A stretch of 64,000 nucleotides of DNA from Croceibacterium ferulae. Its GTDB lineage: Bacteria; Pseudomonadota; Alphaproteobacteria; Sphingomonadales; Sphingomonadaceae. Positions 26,752 through 36,152 of the stretch are shown in pieces. The notes under the pieces are model-generated. The model saw only the letters and a list, made by a program, of their open reading frames with translations, was not told where the DNA came from and did no database searches. A program made the position numbers and the translations under genes. Numbering within the stretch: position 1 is the first letter of the stretch; each line of letters starts with the position of its first letter. The stretch lies in NCBI RefSeq assembly GCF_003660445.1, contig NZ_QZVQ01000002.1:186001-250000 (forward strand). Direction: 5' to 3'.

Positions 26752-27324
26752 ATGGCAACCCGCGTGACGGAACGCAAAGCCAAGACCCCCAGGACACCTT
26801 CCAAGCCGGGCACCCGCAAGGAACCCGAACGCCCCCGCGGCGGTCCGGCGCGCGCCGTGGCGGAGCTGGTGCCGCAGATTGGGCGCGCGGCCTTCCGCCG
26901 CTTCGGCTTCGTGCAGGCGAGCGTCGTCACCCGCTGGCCGGAGATCGTGGGCGAGCGCCACGCCCGCGTCTGCCGCCCCGAATCGATCCGCTTCCCGGTG
27001 GGGGAGAAGAGCGACGGCGTGCTGCAGCTGGTGGTGGTGCCGGCCCATGCGCCGATCATCCAGCATCTGGTGCCCGAGATCGTAGAGCGGGTGAACCGCT
27101 TCTTCGGCTATCGCGCGGTTGCTCGTGTCAAGCTGCGGCAAGGGGCGATCCCGGCCTCCGCCATGCCCGCCGCCACCCGCACCGCGCCGCCTTCGCTGAA
27201 GCCGATCTCGCTGGAGATGGGCGAGTCCCTGCGTGACGTGGGCGATCCGGAGCTGCTCGCCGTGCTGGAATCGCTGGCGCGCAGCCTGTCTGCCCGCAAC
27301 GAGAAGGAAGGGCCGGTCCGATGA
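26752..27324 (+). CDS. DciA-type protein (DUF721)
   Basis: A 190-residue protein with the DUF721 core (GFVQASVVTRWPEIVGERHARVCRPE, then LQLVVVPAHAPIIQHLVPEIVERVN) of DciA, which loads the replicative helicase DnaB in bacteria without DnaC. Charged N- and C-terminal extensions flank the KH-like core. It is divergent from mutY with only 14 bases between, and its stop overlaps the next start in ATGA. Sphingomonads often have this gene followed by dsbA-like genes and smc. Confidence 0.85.
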   Translation: MATRVTERKAKTPRTPSKPGTRKEPERPRGGPARAVAELVPQIGRAAFRRFGFVQASVVTRWPEIVGERHARVCRPESIRFPVGEKSDGVLQLVVVPAHAPIIQHLVPEIVERVNRFFGYRAVARVKLRQGAIPASAMPAATRTAPPSLKPISLEMGESLRDVGDPELLAVLESLARSLSARNEKEGPVR

Positions 27325-28007
27325 GATTCACGCGTCTGCTGCAGGTGCTGGCGATCGGGCTGGCGGCGTCGGTCACGGTCGCGGCGGCAGGCAACTGGCC
27401 GGCCACGGTCAGCGTGCAGCCCGGCGGACACACCGTCGGCAATCCGGCGGCGCCGGTCACCCTGACCGAATATGTCAGCTACACCTGCCCGCATTGCGCC
27501 GCCTTCACCCGCGCGGGTGAAGCGCCGCTGGAGGCTGATTATGTGGCGCCGGGCCGCCTGAAGGTGGAGGTGCGCCATCTCCTGCGCAATCCGGTGGACC
27601 TGACCGTTGCCATGCTGGTCAATTGCGGCGCCCCGGCGCGGGTGCAGCAGAACCACCTCGCCTTCATGCGCGCGCAGCCCGACTGGCTGCCGCGCGTGGA
27701 CAATGCGACGCCCGCGCAGCGCACGCGCTGGACCACCGGCGAAGATGTGGCCCGCCGCCGTGCGATCGCCAGCGATGTCGGACTGTATGCCATTGCCGAA
27801 CGGCGCGGCGTGAACCGTGCTGCCGCCGATCGCTGCCTGGCCGATCAGGCGAAGGCGACCCGCCTGGCCGAAGCGTCCGATGCGGGCTGGAAGCTGCCGG
27901 GGATCACCGGCACCCCCAGCTTTGCGCTGAACGGCACCGTGCTGGCCGGCACGCATGACTGGTCGACACTGGAATGGCAGCTGGCAGCGCGCTATCGCGA
28001 CCGGTGA
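27321..28007 (+). CDS. Periplasmic thioredoxin-fold protein, DsbA-like (CPHC)
   Basis: A 228-residue secreted protein with a signal peptide, a thioredoxin fold, an active site C56-P-H-C59 and the cis-proline TGTPS. Proteins of this DsbA/DsbG-like type oxidise or isomerise disulfides in the periplasm. It is coupled to the DciA gene (ATGA) and followed 28 bases later by a second, lipoprotein-type copy. Confidence 0.85.
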   Translation: MRFTRLLQVLAIGLAASVTVAAAGNWPATVSVQPGGHTVGNPAAPVTLTEYVSYTCPHCAAFTRAGEAPLEADYVAPGRLKVEVRHLLRNPVDLTVAMLVNCGAPARVQQNHLAFMRAQPDWLPRVDNATPAQRTRWTTGEDVARRRAIASDVGLYAIAERRGVNRAAADRCLADQAKATRLAEASDAGWKLPGITGTPSFALNGTVLAGTHDWSTLEWQLAARYRDR

Positions 28008-28035
28008 CTTGCAGCCGAACCTTGAGGAACACTCC

Positions 28036-28782
28036 ATGATCGCCGTCCGCCACTTCGCCCTGCTGGCCCCCGTCGCACTCGCCCTGGCGGCGTGCGGATC
28101 GAACGAGGCCGACGTGCCCGCCGCCGTGCCGAGCGGCGAGGCAATCGCCGCCACGCCGGCACCCGCCGGCCAGAACTGGACGGAAACCGCAGCGGCTACC
28201 CCCGAGGGCGGCTTCGTGCTCGGCAACCCGAACGCGCCGCTGAAGCTGGTGGAATATGCCAGCCACACCTGCTCGCATTGCGCCGACTTCTCCGCGCAGG
28301 CCGCGGAGCCGCTGGACGAGTATATCGCCAGCGGCCGGGTCAGCTACGAGGTCCGCAACCAGATCCATGACGGGCTGGACCTGACGATCGCCGTGCTGGC
28401 CCGCTGCAGCGGTGACCCGGCCGGGTTCCACCCGCTGACCAAGCAGGCCTGGGCCAGCTTCGGCGAGATCATCCAGACCGCGCAGGCCAACGGCCCGGCG
28501 GTAGAGGCCGCCATGCAGTCCACCGGCCCGCAGCGCCTGCAGCGCGTGGCGGAAAGCGCCGGCCTGCTCGACTTCTTCGCCGCGCGCGGCATTGCGCGGG
28601 AACAGGCGCTGCAGTGCCTGGCCAACGAGCAGACGGTACAGACCATCGTCGAGAACTCCAACGAACAGTCGGAACGGCTGGGCGTGACCGGCACCCCCAC
28701 CTTCTTCCTGAACGGCGCCCGCGTGGACGGCACCAGTTGGGAAGGCGTGGAGGCCGCGCTGCAGCGCGCCGGCGCCCGCTAA
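28036..28782 (+). CDS. DsbA-like thioredoxin-fold lipoprotein (CSHC)
   Basis: A 248-residue protein with a lipoprotein signal (LALAAC, lipidated C20), so it is membrane-anchored in the periplasm. The active site is C79-S-H-C82, and cis-proline TGTPT lies near residue 220. The dipeptide between the cysteines (Ser-His) differs from the previous paralogue (Pro-His), suggesting a different redox potential. GAGGA precedes the ATG at 28036; a longer in-frame start is less likely because it would remove the lipobox. smc begins 6 bases after its stop. Confidence 0.86.
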   Translation: MIAVRHFALLAPVALALAACGSNEADVPAAVPSGEAIAATPAPAGQNWTETAAATPEGGFVLGNPNAPLKLVEYASHTCSHCADFSAQAAEPLDEYIASGRVSYEVRNQIHDGLDLTIAVLARCSGDPAGFHPLTKQAWASFGEIIQTAQANGPAVEAAMQSTGPQRLQRVAESAGLLDFFAARGIAREQALQCLANEQTVQTIVENSNEQSERLGVTGTPTFFLNGARVDGTSWEGVEAALQRAGAR

Positions 28783-28788
28783 CAACGC

Positions 28789-31700
28789 ATGCTGATCCGC
28801 CGGCTGAAGCTCAGCGGGTTCAAGAGCTTTGTCGAGCCGGCGGAGCTGGTGATCGAGCCGGGGCTGACGGGTGTCGTCGGCCCCAATGGCTGCGGCAAGT
28901 CCAACCTGCTGGAAGCGATCCGCTGGGTCATGGGCGAGAACTCGCCCAAGTCCATGCGGTCGGGCGGGATGGAGGACGTCATCTTCGCCGGCACCGCGCA
29001 GCGCCCGCCGCGCGACTTTGCCGAAGTGCTGCTGCAGGCGCAGGCAAGCGACGGCGAACCGCTGGAGGTGACGCGCCGGATCGAGCGCGGCGCGGGTAGC
29101 GCCTATCGCGTCAATGGCCGGGATGTGCGCGCCAAGGATGTGGCGCTGGTGTTCGCCGACGCCGCCACCGGCGCGCATTCCCCCGCCCTCGTAAGCCAGG
29201 GGCGCATCGCCGGGATCATCGCCGCCAAGCCGGCGGAACGGCGCATGATGCTGGAAGAGGCGGCCGGGATCGCCGGCCTGCATGTGCGCCGGCGCGATGC
29301 CGAGAACAAGCTGCGCCAGACAGAGACGAACCTTGCCCGGCTGCAGGACCTGCTGGCCGGGCTGGACAGCCGGATCGCCGGCCTGCGACGGCAGGCGCGG
29401 CAGGCCGAACGATACCGCAGCCTGAGCGAGGCGATCCGCGTGGCGGAGGCGCGGCTGCTGTTCGCCCGCTGGCGCGATGCGGCGGCGGCGGCGGAGGCGG
29501 CGCGCAAGGAGGCTGCCGGGGCCGAGGCGAGGGCGGCGGAGGTCCAGGGGCAGCTTGACGCCGCTCAAAGATCGCAGCGTGACTTAGCCGTGCAGCTTGC
29601 GGCGGCACGCGACGCGGTGGCCGACCGGCGTGACGATGCCACGGCGCAGGGGCACCGGATGGCCGCGCTCGCCAGCCAGCTGGAAGCGGCCGAGCAGCGG
29701 CTCGCCGATCTCGACCGGCAACATGCAAGACTGGAGGAGGATCGCGGCGACGCCGACCGCCTGACCCGTGACGCCGCCACCGCGCTGACCCGGCTGGAGG
29801 GTGAACTCGCCGCAGCGCAGGAGGCGCTGGCGGCCGACGAGGAGCGCCGCCCGGCGCTGGCTCGTGCGGCGGAGCAGGCGGAAGGCGCCGCCCGCGCCGC
29901 CGAACTGGCGCAGGCACAGGCGCTGGCCGACCATGCCGGCGTGGAGGCGGAATGGCGCGTGGCGGAGGCTGCACTGGCGCAAGCCCGGACACAGGTGGAG
30001 CGGCTGGAGGCGGAGGCGCGCCGGCTGGCGGGGCAGCGTGCCGCCCTGCCCTCCGCCCAGGCCGAAGCGGAGGCCTTTGCAGCGGCGAGCACCGCCGTGG
30101 TCCAGGCGGCCACGCTGCTGGCCACTCGGCGGGAGGAGCTGACGGCGATGCAGGCCCGCAAGGAAGAGTTGCGGCAGACCGGCGACCGCGCCGCTGCCAC
30201 CCTGTCCGCGGCGCGCGCCGAACTGGCCGGCGTGGAGCGTGAATGGCAGGCGCTGCAGCGCGACCGTGCGGCGCGCGCGAAGCAGGCCAGCAAGGGTGCC
30301 GGCGCCCTGCCCATCGCGCTGGACAGGGTGCGTGCCGCGCCCGGCTACGAACGCGCGCTGGCCGCCGTGCTGGGGCGGGATGCGCGCGCCCTGCTGGGTG
30401 CGGCGGGTGATGGCGAGGGACGGTTCTGGACCGGGGCGGCGGTGCCCGGGGCTGTGACGGACAGCCTGGCGGAGCATGTGCCCGGTGCCCCGCCCGAGCT
30501 CGCCGCCCGGCTGGCGCTGGTCCATGTGGCGGAGCGGGATGACGGGCGCGGGCTGCGCCCCGGCGAATGGCTGGTGACACTGGACGGGCGCCTGCGCCGG
30601 TGGGACGGCTTCGTGGCGCGCGGCGAGGGCGCGGCAGAGGCAGCGCGGCTGGAGGCGGAGAACCGCTGGCTAGAACTCGATGCAGCCCTGCCCCCGCTGC
30701 GGGCCGCGGCCGAGCGGGCGGAGGCGGAGCAGCGCGAGGCAGCGGTGGAACTGGGCGAGTTGCAGCGCCGGCTGGTCGCCGCCGAACGCGCCGTCGGCGA
30801 AGCGGCAGAGGCGGAGCGCGCGGCCCTGCGCCGGCGCGACCAGGCGGAGGCGGCGCGGGAACGTTCCGCCGGACGACTGGCCGAACTGGCGCGGGCGGAG
30901 GAGGAGCTGGCTGGACGGCAGAGCCAGGCAGAGGCCGAGCTTGCCGTGGCCCGAGAAAGACGCGCCGCCCTGCCTGATCCCGCCACCGGGCGGGCGGCGG
31001 TGGATGACGCACGCGCCCGCTACGAAACGGCGCGTACCAGCTTGCAGACTGCCGCCGCGGCGCTGGCCGCGCATGACCAGGCGCTGGCCGTGCGCCGCGA
31101 ACGGGCTGCGGCCGGCCGCGCCGACATGCGCGGCTGGCAGGCGCGCGCGGGCGATGCGGCCAAGCGGCTGGCGGGGATGGATCGCCGCTTCGCCGAGATT
31201 GCCGAGGAGCGCGCGGTGATCGCCGCCAAGCCGCCAGCGCTGGCGCGCGAACTGGACGCCGGCGAGGCCTTGCGCGAGCGGCTGGCGGCGGCCTTGCGTG
31301 AAGCGGAGGCGGCGCTGGCACAGGTCACGACAGAAGCGACCGCCGCCGACAAGGCGCTGGCCAGCGCCAACGAAGCCCTGGCCGGCGCGCGGGAGGCACG
31401 CGCCGGGGCGGCGGCACGGGCCGAAAACGCCGATGCGCGCCGGGTGGAGCTGGCCCGCAGCGCCGGCGAACGGTTCGGCTGCCCGCCGCCGGTATTGACC
31501 GAACGGTTCGGCTTCGCGCCTGCCGATGTGGGCGCGGCTGAGGCGCAAGGGACCGATCTGGACCGGCTGACCGCCGAGCGCGAGCGGATCGGCCCGGTCA
31601 ATCTGGTGGCGGCGGACGAGCTGGCCACGGCGGAGGCAGAACAGGGCACCGGCGCCGCCGAGCAGGCGGAGCTGCTGGAGGCGGTCAATCGCCTGCGCGG

Positions 31701-32217
31701 CTCCATCGGCAGCCTGAACCGGGAGGGGCGCGAACGTCTGCGCGCCGCGTTCGAGCAGGTGGATGGCCATTTCCGTCGCCTGTTCACGCAGCTGTTCCAG
31801 GGCGGGCAAGCCAATCTGGCGCTGATCGATGCGGACGATCCGCTGGAGGCCGGCCTCGAAATCTACGCCCAGCCGCCGGGCAAGCGGCTGCAATCGCTGA
31901 CGCTGCTATCTGGCGGGGAGCAGGCGTTGACCGCGGTGGCGCTGATCTTCGCGCTGTTTCTGACCAATCCGGCCCCGATCTGCGTGCTGGACGAGGTGGA
32001 CGCCCCGCTGGACGATGCCAATATCGATCGCTTCTGCGACCTGCTGGACGCGATGGTGCGCGAAACCGCCACCCGCTACCTGATCGTGACTCACAACGCC
32101 GTGACCATGAGCCGGATGCACCGCCTGTTCGGTGTCACCATGGTGGAGCAGGGCGTCAGCCGCCTGGTCAGCGTGGACCTGGTCGCGGCGGAGGAACTGT
32201 TGCTGGCGGCGGAGTAG
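28789..32217 (+). CDS. smc: Chromosome partition ATPase Smc
   Basis: A 1142-residue SMC ATPase that condenses and organises chromosomes with ScpA and ScpB. Walker A GPNGCGKS is at 31-38; signature LSGGEQ lies around 1040-1045 and Walker B VLDEVDAP around 1066-1073. Long alanine- and glutamate-rich coiled coils flank a hinge at about 500-620. ScpA and ScpB genes are not in this window. The gene starts 6 bases after the DsbA-like lipoprotein gene and ends next to a convergent PilZ gene. Confidence 0.96.
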   Translation: MLIRRLKLSGFKSFVEPAELVIEPGLTGVVGPNGCGKSNLLEAIRWVMGENSPKSMRSGGMEDVIFAGTAQRPPRDFAEVLLQAQASDGEPLEVTRRIERGAGSAYRVNGRDVRAKDVALVFADAATGAHSPALVSQGRIAGIIAAKPAERRMMLEEAAGIAGLHVRRRDAENKLRQTETNLARLQDLLAGLDSRIAGLRRQARQAERYRSLSEAIRVAEARLLFARWRDAAAAAEAARKEAAGAEARAAEVQGQLDAAQRSQRDLAVQLAAARDAVADRRDDATAQGHRMAALASQLEAAEQRLADLDRQHARLEEDRGDADRLTRDAATALTRLEGELAAAQEALAADEERRPALARAAEQAEGAARAAELAQAQALADHAGVEAEWRVAEAALAQARTQVERLEAEARRLAGQRAALPSAQAEAEAFAAASTAVVQAATLLATRREELTAMQARKEELRQTGDRAAATLSAARAELAGVEREWQALQRDRAARAKQASKGAGALPIALDRVRAAPGYERALAAVLGRDARALLGAAGDGEGRFWTGAAVPGAVTDSLAEHVPGAPPELAARLALVHVAERDDGRGLRPGEWLVTLDGRLRRWDGFVARGEGAAEAARLEAENRWLELDAALPPLRAAAERAEAEQREAAVELGELQRRLVAAERAVGEAAEAERAALRRRDQAEAARERSAGRLAELARAEEELAGRQSQAEAELAVARERRAALPDPATGRAAVDDARARYETARTSLQTAAAALAAHDQALAVRRERAAAGRADMRGWQARAGDAAKRLAGMDRRFAEIAEERAVIAAKPPALARELDAGEALRERLAAALREAEAALAQVTTEATAADKALASANEALAGAREARAGAAARAENADARRVELARSAGERFGCPPPVLTERFGFAPADVGAAEAQGTDLDRLTAERERIGPVNLVAADELATAEAEQGTGAAEQAELLEAVNRLRGSIGSLNREGRERLRAAFEQVDGHFRRLFTQLFQGGQANLALIDADDPLEAGLEIYAQPPGKRLQSLTLLSGGEQALTAVALIFALFLTNPAPICVLDEVDAPLDDANIDRFCDLLDAMVRETATRYLIVTHNAVTMSRMHRLFGVTMVEQGVSRLVSVDLVAAEELLLAAE

Positions 32218-32226
32218 ACGCCGGGC

Positions 32227-32769
32227 TCAGACCAGCGCCAGCACCACGCCGCCGATCGCCGCCCACGGCAGCACGGCGGCCGCGCCGAGGAACATCAACC
32301 GCTTGCGCAGCGGCCACTTCTCGTCGGCGCGCGCTTCCGGTTCGATCAGCCAGTCGGCATCCTCCTGGTCGACCGGCGGAGACGCCGGCGCAGGTGGGGA
32401 CGGCAGCAGGGGCAGGCCGCGCTCCTCCTCCAACTGGCGGATCTCGCTGCGCAGCCGGGCCGCGCTGAGATCTGCGTGGGTGAGCGGTTCGGTGAAGTTG
32501 CAGCCGATCATCGCCCCGCTGCGCCACACGATCTGCGCGGACCGCCGGCGGCCATCGCGCAGGCCCACCTCCAGCTGCTCGGCCAGCACCGCGCTGTCGC
32601 CCGTCAGCTGCGCCAGGAACCCGGTGGCGGACAGGTTCTGGATGGAGGCGGGGATGGCCGCGCCGCCATTGGGGCCGAACAGGCTGACACCCAGCCACAG
32701 GCCAGCGCGCGGCATGGCGCGCCGATCGGCATCGGGGTTAGGCTGCAGGTCGGGCAGGCTCGCCATCAA
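32227..32769 (-). CDS. PilZ domain protein with C-terminal membrane helix
   Basis: A 180-residue protein. Residues 15-90 are a PilZ-type fold with RRAMPR (RxxxR) and NLSATG ([D/N]xSxxG), the two c-di-GMP contact motifs. A linker with a glutamate-rich helix and a proline-rich stretch follows, and the last 20 residues (LMFLGAAAVLPWAAIGGVVLALV) form one membrane helix. It may respond to c-di-GMP at the inner membrane. The target is unknown. Convergent with smc. Confidence 0.75.
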   Translation of the reverse strand: MMASLPDLQPNPDADRRAMPRAGLWLGVSLFGPNGGAAIPASIQNLSATGFLAQLTGDSAVLAEQLEVGLRDGRRRSAQIVWRSGAMIGCNFTEPLTHADLSAARLRSEIRQLEEERGLPLLPSPPAPASPPVDQEDADWLIEPEARADEKWPLRKRLMFLGAAAVLPWAAIGGVVLALV

Positions 32770-32867
32770 ACATACTCCGGCACCGGGTCCACGAGGGACG
32801 ATCAGGCACCGGAGTTACGGCGAACAGGTAAAGATTTGGTGAGCCGCTGGCGCAAACCCGGCTGGCG

Positions 32868-34238
32868 TCAGAAGCTGTCTTCGTACGCCCGGCTGATGTC
32901 GCCGCCCCATTCGCCGTGGAACTTGTCCAGCAGCCGCTGTGCCGGAACCTTGCCGCTGCTGACGATCTCCTCCAGCGGTTCAAGGAAGCCGGCCTCGCTG
33001 TCGCCACTACCGTTCAGGCGATTGCGCGCGACCAGCCCGGCGCGGGCGATCGGCAGCACTTCGCGGGCGAGGTCCAGCAGGCGGCGGTTGCCCGGTACCG
33101 GTGCATCCAGCCCCAGCCGCGGCACGGCGGTACGCAGCGCCTCCCGCTCCTCCATCGACCAGCCTTTCACCAGGTCCCATGCGGCATCCAGCGCCGCATC
33201 GTCATACAGCAGCCCGACCCAGAAGGCCGGCAGCGCGCAGATCCGGTTCCACGGTCCGCCATCGGCGCCGCGCATCTCCAGAAAGCTCTTCAGCCGCACC
33301 TCGGGAAAGGCGGTGCTGAGGTGATCCCACCAGTCGCTCGCCGTCGGCTTCTCGCCCGGCAACGCGGGCAGGCGGCCATCCAGGAAATCGCGGAAGCTCT
33401 GGCCGGAGGCATCGATGTAGCGCCCTTCGCGGAACACGAAATACATCGGCACGTCGAGCATGTAGTCGACATAGCGTTCGTAGCCGAAATCCTCGTCGAA
33501 CACGAAGGGGATCATGCCGGTGCGGTGCGGGTCGGTGTCCGACCAGATGTGGCTGCGATAGGACAGGAAGCCATTGGGCTTGCCTTCGGTGAACGGCGAA
33601 TTGGCGAACAGCGCCGTGGCCAGCGGCTGCAACGCCAGGCTGGTGCGGAACTTCTTGGCCATGTCGGCTTCGGACCCGTAATCCAGATTTACCTGGATCG
33701 TGCAGGTACGCAGCATCATGTCGAGACCCATCGTGCCCACGCGGGGCATGTGGCGCAGCATAATCTCGTACCGGCCCTTGGGCATTATCGGCAGCTCGTC
33801 CCGCCGCTTGTCCGGCCACATGCCGAGGCCGAGGAAACCGGTGCCGGTCTCCTCCCCGATGGCCTTGACCTGAGTCAGGTGGCGGCCCGTCTCTGCGCAG
33901 GTCTGGTGCAGATCTTCCAGCGGCGCGCCCGACAGTTCCAGCTGCCCGGCGGGTTCCAGGCTGACGGTGCCGTCCGGCCCGCCCATGGCGATGACGTGGC
34001 CGTTCTCCTCGATCGGGTGCCAGCCGAACCGGTCCAGCGCCAGCAGCAGGTCGCGAATGCCGCCCGGCTCCTCATAGGACGGGGCGTGATGATCCGCGCG
34101 GCTGTAGACCAGCTTTTCATGTTCGGTGCCGATGCGCCATTGCGACTTCGGCTTCTCGCCCAGCTGCATCGGGGCGACCAGATAGGCGCGGCTTTCGATC
34201 GGGGGTTCGGCGGCCTGGGGCGCGGTGCGCGTGCTCAT
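32868..34238 (-). CDS. gshA: Glutamate--cysteine ligase, alphaproteobacterial (plant-like) type
   Basis: A 456-residue enzyme that joins glutamate and cysteine, the first step of glutathione synthesis. The GCS2-fold family signatures QVNLDYGSEADM, FANSPFTEGKPNGFLSYRS and the ATP-binding REYM-like RYDIM-type segment are present. It is the class found in alphaproteobacteria and plants, not the E. coli GshA type. The gene follows rsmE by 51 bases on the same strand. Confidence 0.92.
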   Translation of the reverse strand: MSTRTAPQAAEPPIESRAYLVAPMQLGEKPKSQWRIGTEHEKLVYSRADHHAPSYEEPGGIRDLLLALDRFGWHPIEENGHVIAMGGPDGTVSLEPAGQLELSGAPLEDLHQTCAETGRHLTQVKAIGEETGTGFLGLGMWPDKRRDELPIMPKGRYEIMLRHMPRVGTMGLDMMLRTCTIQVNLDYGSEADMAKKFRTSLALQPLATALFANSPFTEGKPNGFLSYRSHIWSDTDPHRTGMIPFVFDEDFGYERYVDYMLDVPMYFVFREGRYIDASGQSFRDFLDGRLPALPGEKPTASDWWDHLSTAFPEVRLKSFLEMRGADGGPWNRICALPAFWVGLLYDDAALDAAWDLVKGWSMEEREALRTAVPRLGLDAPVPGNRRLLDLAREVLPIARAGLVARNRLNGSGDSEAGFLEPLEEIVSSGKVPAQRLLDKFHGEWGGDISRAYEDSF

Positions 34239-34289
34239 GATCGCGCCGTTACTGACAAGCCTTGCCGCGCGCCAGCGATAATCACCGGC

Positions 34290-35033
34290 TCACCAGTCGC
34301 CGGCCACCGCCATCCACAGTGCGGTGGCGGCGATGGCCGCTGTCTCTCCGCGCAGGATACGCGGGCCCAGCGTGATCGGCCGCGCTTGCGGATGCGCCCG
34401 GATGGCGGCCCGTTCGGCATCGTCCCAGCCGCCTTCCGGCCCGGTCAGCAGCCCGGCGGGGCCGGGATGGGCGGCGAAGCTGGCCCGCGCCGGCTCGCCG
34501 CCGGCCTCGTCCGCGAAGAATAGTGCGCGATCCGCCGGCCAGCCGCGCAGCAGTGCGTCGAGCTTGGTCACGGCGGCCAGTTCGGGCAGCGCGGTGCGGG
34601 CGCATTGCTCCGCCGCCTCCGTCACCTGCGCGCGGGCGCGATCGGGATTGAGCCGGTCCGCCACGCAGCGACGGGCCAGCACCGGGTGGATCGCGCGCAC
34701 GCCCAGTTCCGTCGCCTTTTCCAGCAGCAGGTCGAACCGGTCCTTCTTCAGCAATGCGGGGCACAGCCGGAAGTCGGGCACCTGCTCGCGCGGGCGGAGC
34801 AATTGGCGGGGCGTCAGCACCAGCGCCTTCTTGCCGGCCTCCACCACCTCGGCCGCCCATTCGCCGGTCACATCGTCGCACAGCACCACGGCATCGCCGG
34901 GGCCAGCGCGCATGACGCGCAGCAGATAATGCGCCTGCCCTTCCCCGATGGTGACGGCGGTGCCTTCCGCCAGCGGATCGGGGACGAACAGGCGGGGCGC
35001 ACTGCGGGGCGGCCATGCGGGGGTGGCGGGCAT
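34290..35033 (-). CDS. rsmE: 16S rRNA (uracil(1498)-N3)-methyltransferase RsmE
   Basis: A 247-residue SPOUT-class methyltransferase that makes m3U1498 in 16S rRNA. A PUA-like N-terminal domain (about 15-75) precedes the SPOUT knot with LTGPEGGWDDAER and TLGPRILRGETAA, the SAM-binding signatures. gshA follows on the same strand; ubiA is divergent. Confidence 0.93.
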   Translation of the reverse strand: MPATPAWPPRSAPRLFVPDPLAEGTAVTIGEGQAHYLLRVMRAGPGDAVVLCDDVTGEWAAEVVEAGKKALVLTPRQLLRPREQVPDFRLCPALLKKDRFDLLLEKATELGVRAIHPVLARRCVADRLNPDRARAQVTEAAEQCARTALPELAAVTKLDALLRGWPADRALFFADEAGGEPARASFAAHPGPAGLLTGPEGGWDDAERAAIRAHPQARPITLGPRILRGETAAIAATALWMAVAGDW

Positions 35034-35072
35034 GGCTAGGCACTAGCGGCCAGTCTGGTTAGGAGGCAAGCC

Positions 35073-35978
35073 ATGGCCGACACCGTCCTTACTCCTGACA
35101 GCCAGCACCGTGGCCTTGTCGCCCGCCTGCCGCAGCGCCCGCGCGATCTGGCGCTGCTGGCCCGGTTCGACCGGCCGATCGGCTGGTGGCTGCTGTTCTG
35201 GCCCTGTGCCTGGGGCGTATGGCTGACCGGCACCGGCCTGCAACCGCTGCTGATCGGCTGGCTACTGCTGGGCGCAATCGCCATGCGCGGCGCGGGCTGC
35301 GTGTACAACGATATCGTCGATGCCGATCTGGACCGGCAGGTGGCCCGCACCGCGGCACGCCCCATCGCCAGCGGGCGGGTCAGCGTGAAGGCGGCCTGGG
35401 CCTGGCTGCTGGCCCTGTGCGCGGTCGGCCTGCTGGTGCTTTTCCAGCTGCGCTGGCAGGCACAGCTGGTGGCATTGGGCAGCCTGTTCCTGGTCGCTGC
35501 CTACCCCTTCATGAAGCGAATCACCGGCTGGCCGCAGGCGTGGCTGGGGCTGGTGTTCACCTGGGGGGCACCCGTTGGCTGGATCGCGCTGCGGGGTGAC
35601 CGGCTGGAGGTGCTGGCGGCCCTGTATGTCGGCAGCATCTTCTGGTGCATCGGTTACGACACGATCTACGCGCTGCAGGACCGGGAAGATGACGCGATGG
35701 TCGGCATCCGGTCCAGCGCGCTGACGCTGGGCACGCGGGTGCGCGCCGGAGTGTGGGCCTGCTACGCGCTGGCGGTGGCCGGCTGGGGCACCGCCTTCTG
35801 GCTGCTGCGGGGGGACTGGCTGGCGGTGCTGGCGGTCGTGCCGGCAGCGGCGCATCTGGCCTGGCAGGTTGCCACGCTGCAGGCGGACGATGCGCTCAAC
35901 CCGCTGGCGCGGTTCCGGTCGAACCGCTTTGCCGGCCTGCTGGTGGCGCTGGCCTGCCTGGTGGTCGGCAACGCCTGA
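35073..35978 (+). CDS. ubiA: 4-Hydroxybenzoate polyprenyltransferase UbiA
   Basis: A 301-residue integral membrane prenyltransferase with roughly eight or nine helices. The two Mg2+/diphosphate motifs are NDIVDADLD (NDxxDxxxD) and YALQDREDD. It attaches the polyprenyl tail to 4-hydroxybenzoate in ubiquinone synthesis. AGGAGG lies 7 bases before the ATG at 35073. It is divergent from rsmE; the bcs operon begins 174 bases downstream. Confidence 0.94.
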   Translation: MADTVLTPDSQHRGLVARLPQRPRDLALLARFDRPIGWWLLFWPCAWGVWLTGTGLQPLLIGWLLLGAIAMRGAGCVYNDIVDADLDRQVARTAARPIASGRVSVKAAWAWLLALCAVGLLVLFQLRWQAQLVALGSLFLVAAYPFMKRITGWPQAWLGLVFTWGAPVGWIALRGDRLEVLAALYVGSIFWCIGYDTIYALQDREDDAMVGIRSSALTLGTRVRAGVWACYALAVAGWGTAFWLLRGDWLAVLAVVPAAAHLAWQVATLQADDALNPLARFRSNRFAGLLVALACLVVGNA

Positions 35979-36108
35979 CCGGCAACGGATTACCGCCCTT
36001 GCCCCGGTAACCGCCCGCTAACCTTTCTACCCCATTCAGCCTGATTGTACGCACAAGACAGTCGCTTGCGGTTCGTCGCAACCTGAGGGACATCTGTCGC
36101 AAAGCACC

Positions 36109-36127
36109 CACGGCAAGGACAGCCGTG
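36109..36127. promoter_or_regulatory. Hairpin in the bcs operon leader
   Basis: CACGGC-7 nt-GCCGTG is a perfect 6-bp stem, 26 bases before the GTG of the first cellulose gene. It could be a regulator site or an mRNA structure near the ribosome binding site GAGGGG. No promoter box was clear. Confidence 0.35.
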
Positions 36128-36152
36128 CTGCGGGCCTGAGGGGTTTTACACG

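Noticed and set aside
29216-31321. A 701-codon minus-strand frame inside smc.
   Set aside because: Very rich in Pro, Arg and Ala, as expected opposite a coiled-coil gene full of Ala and Glu codons.
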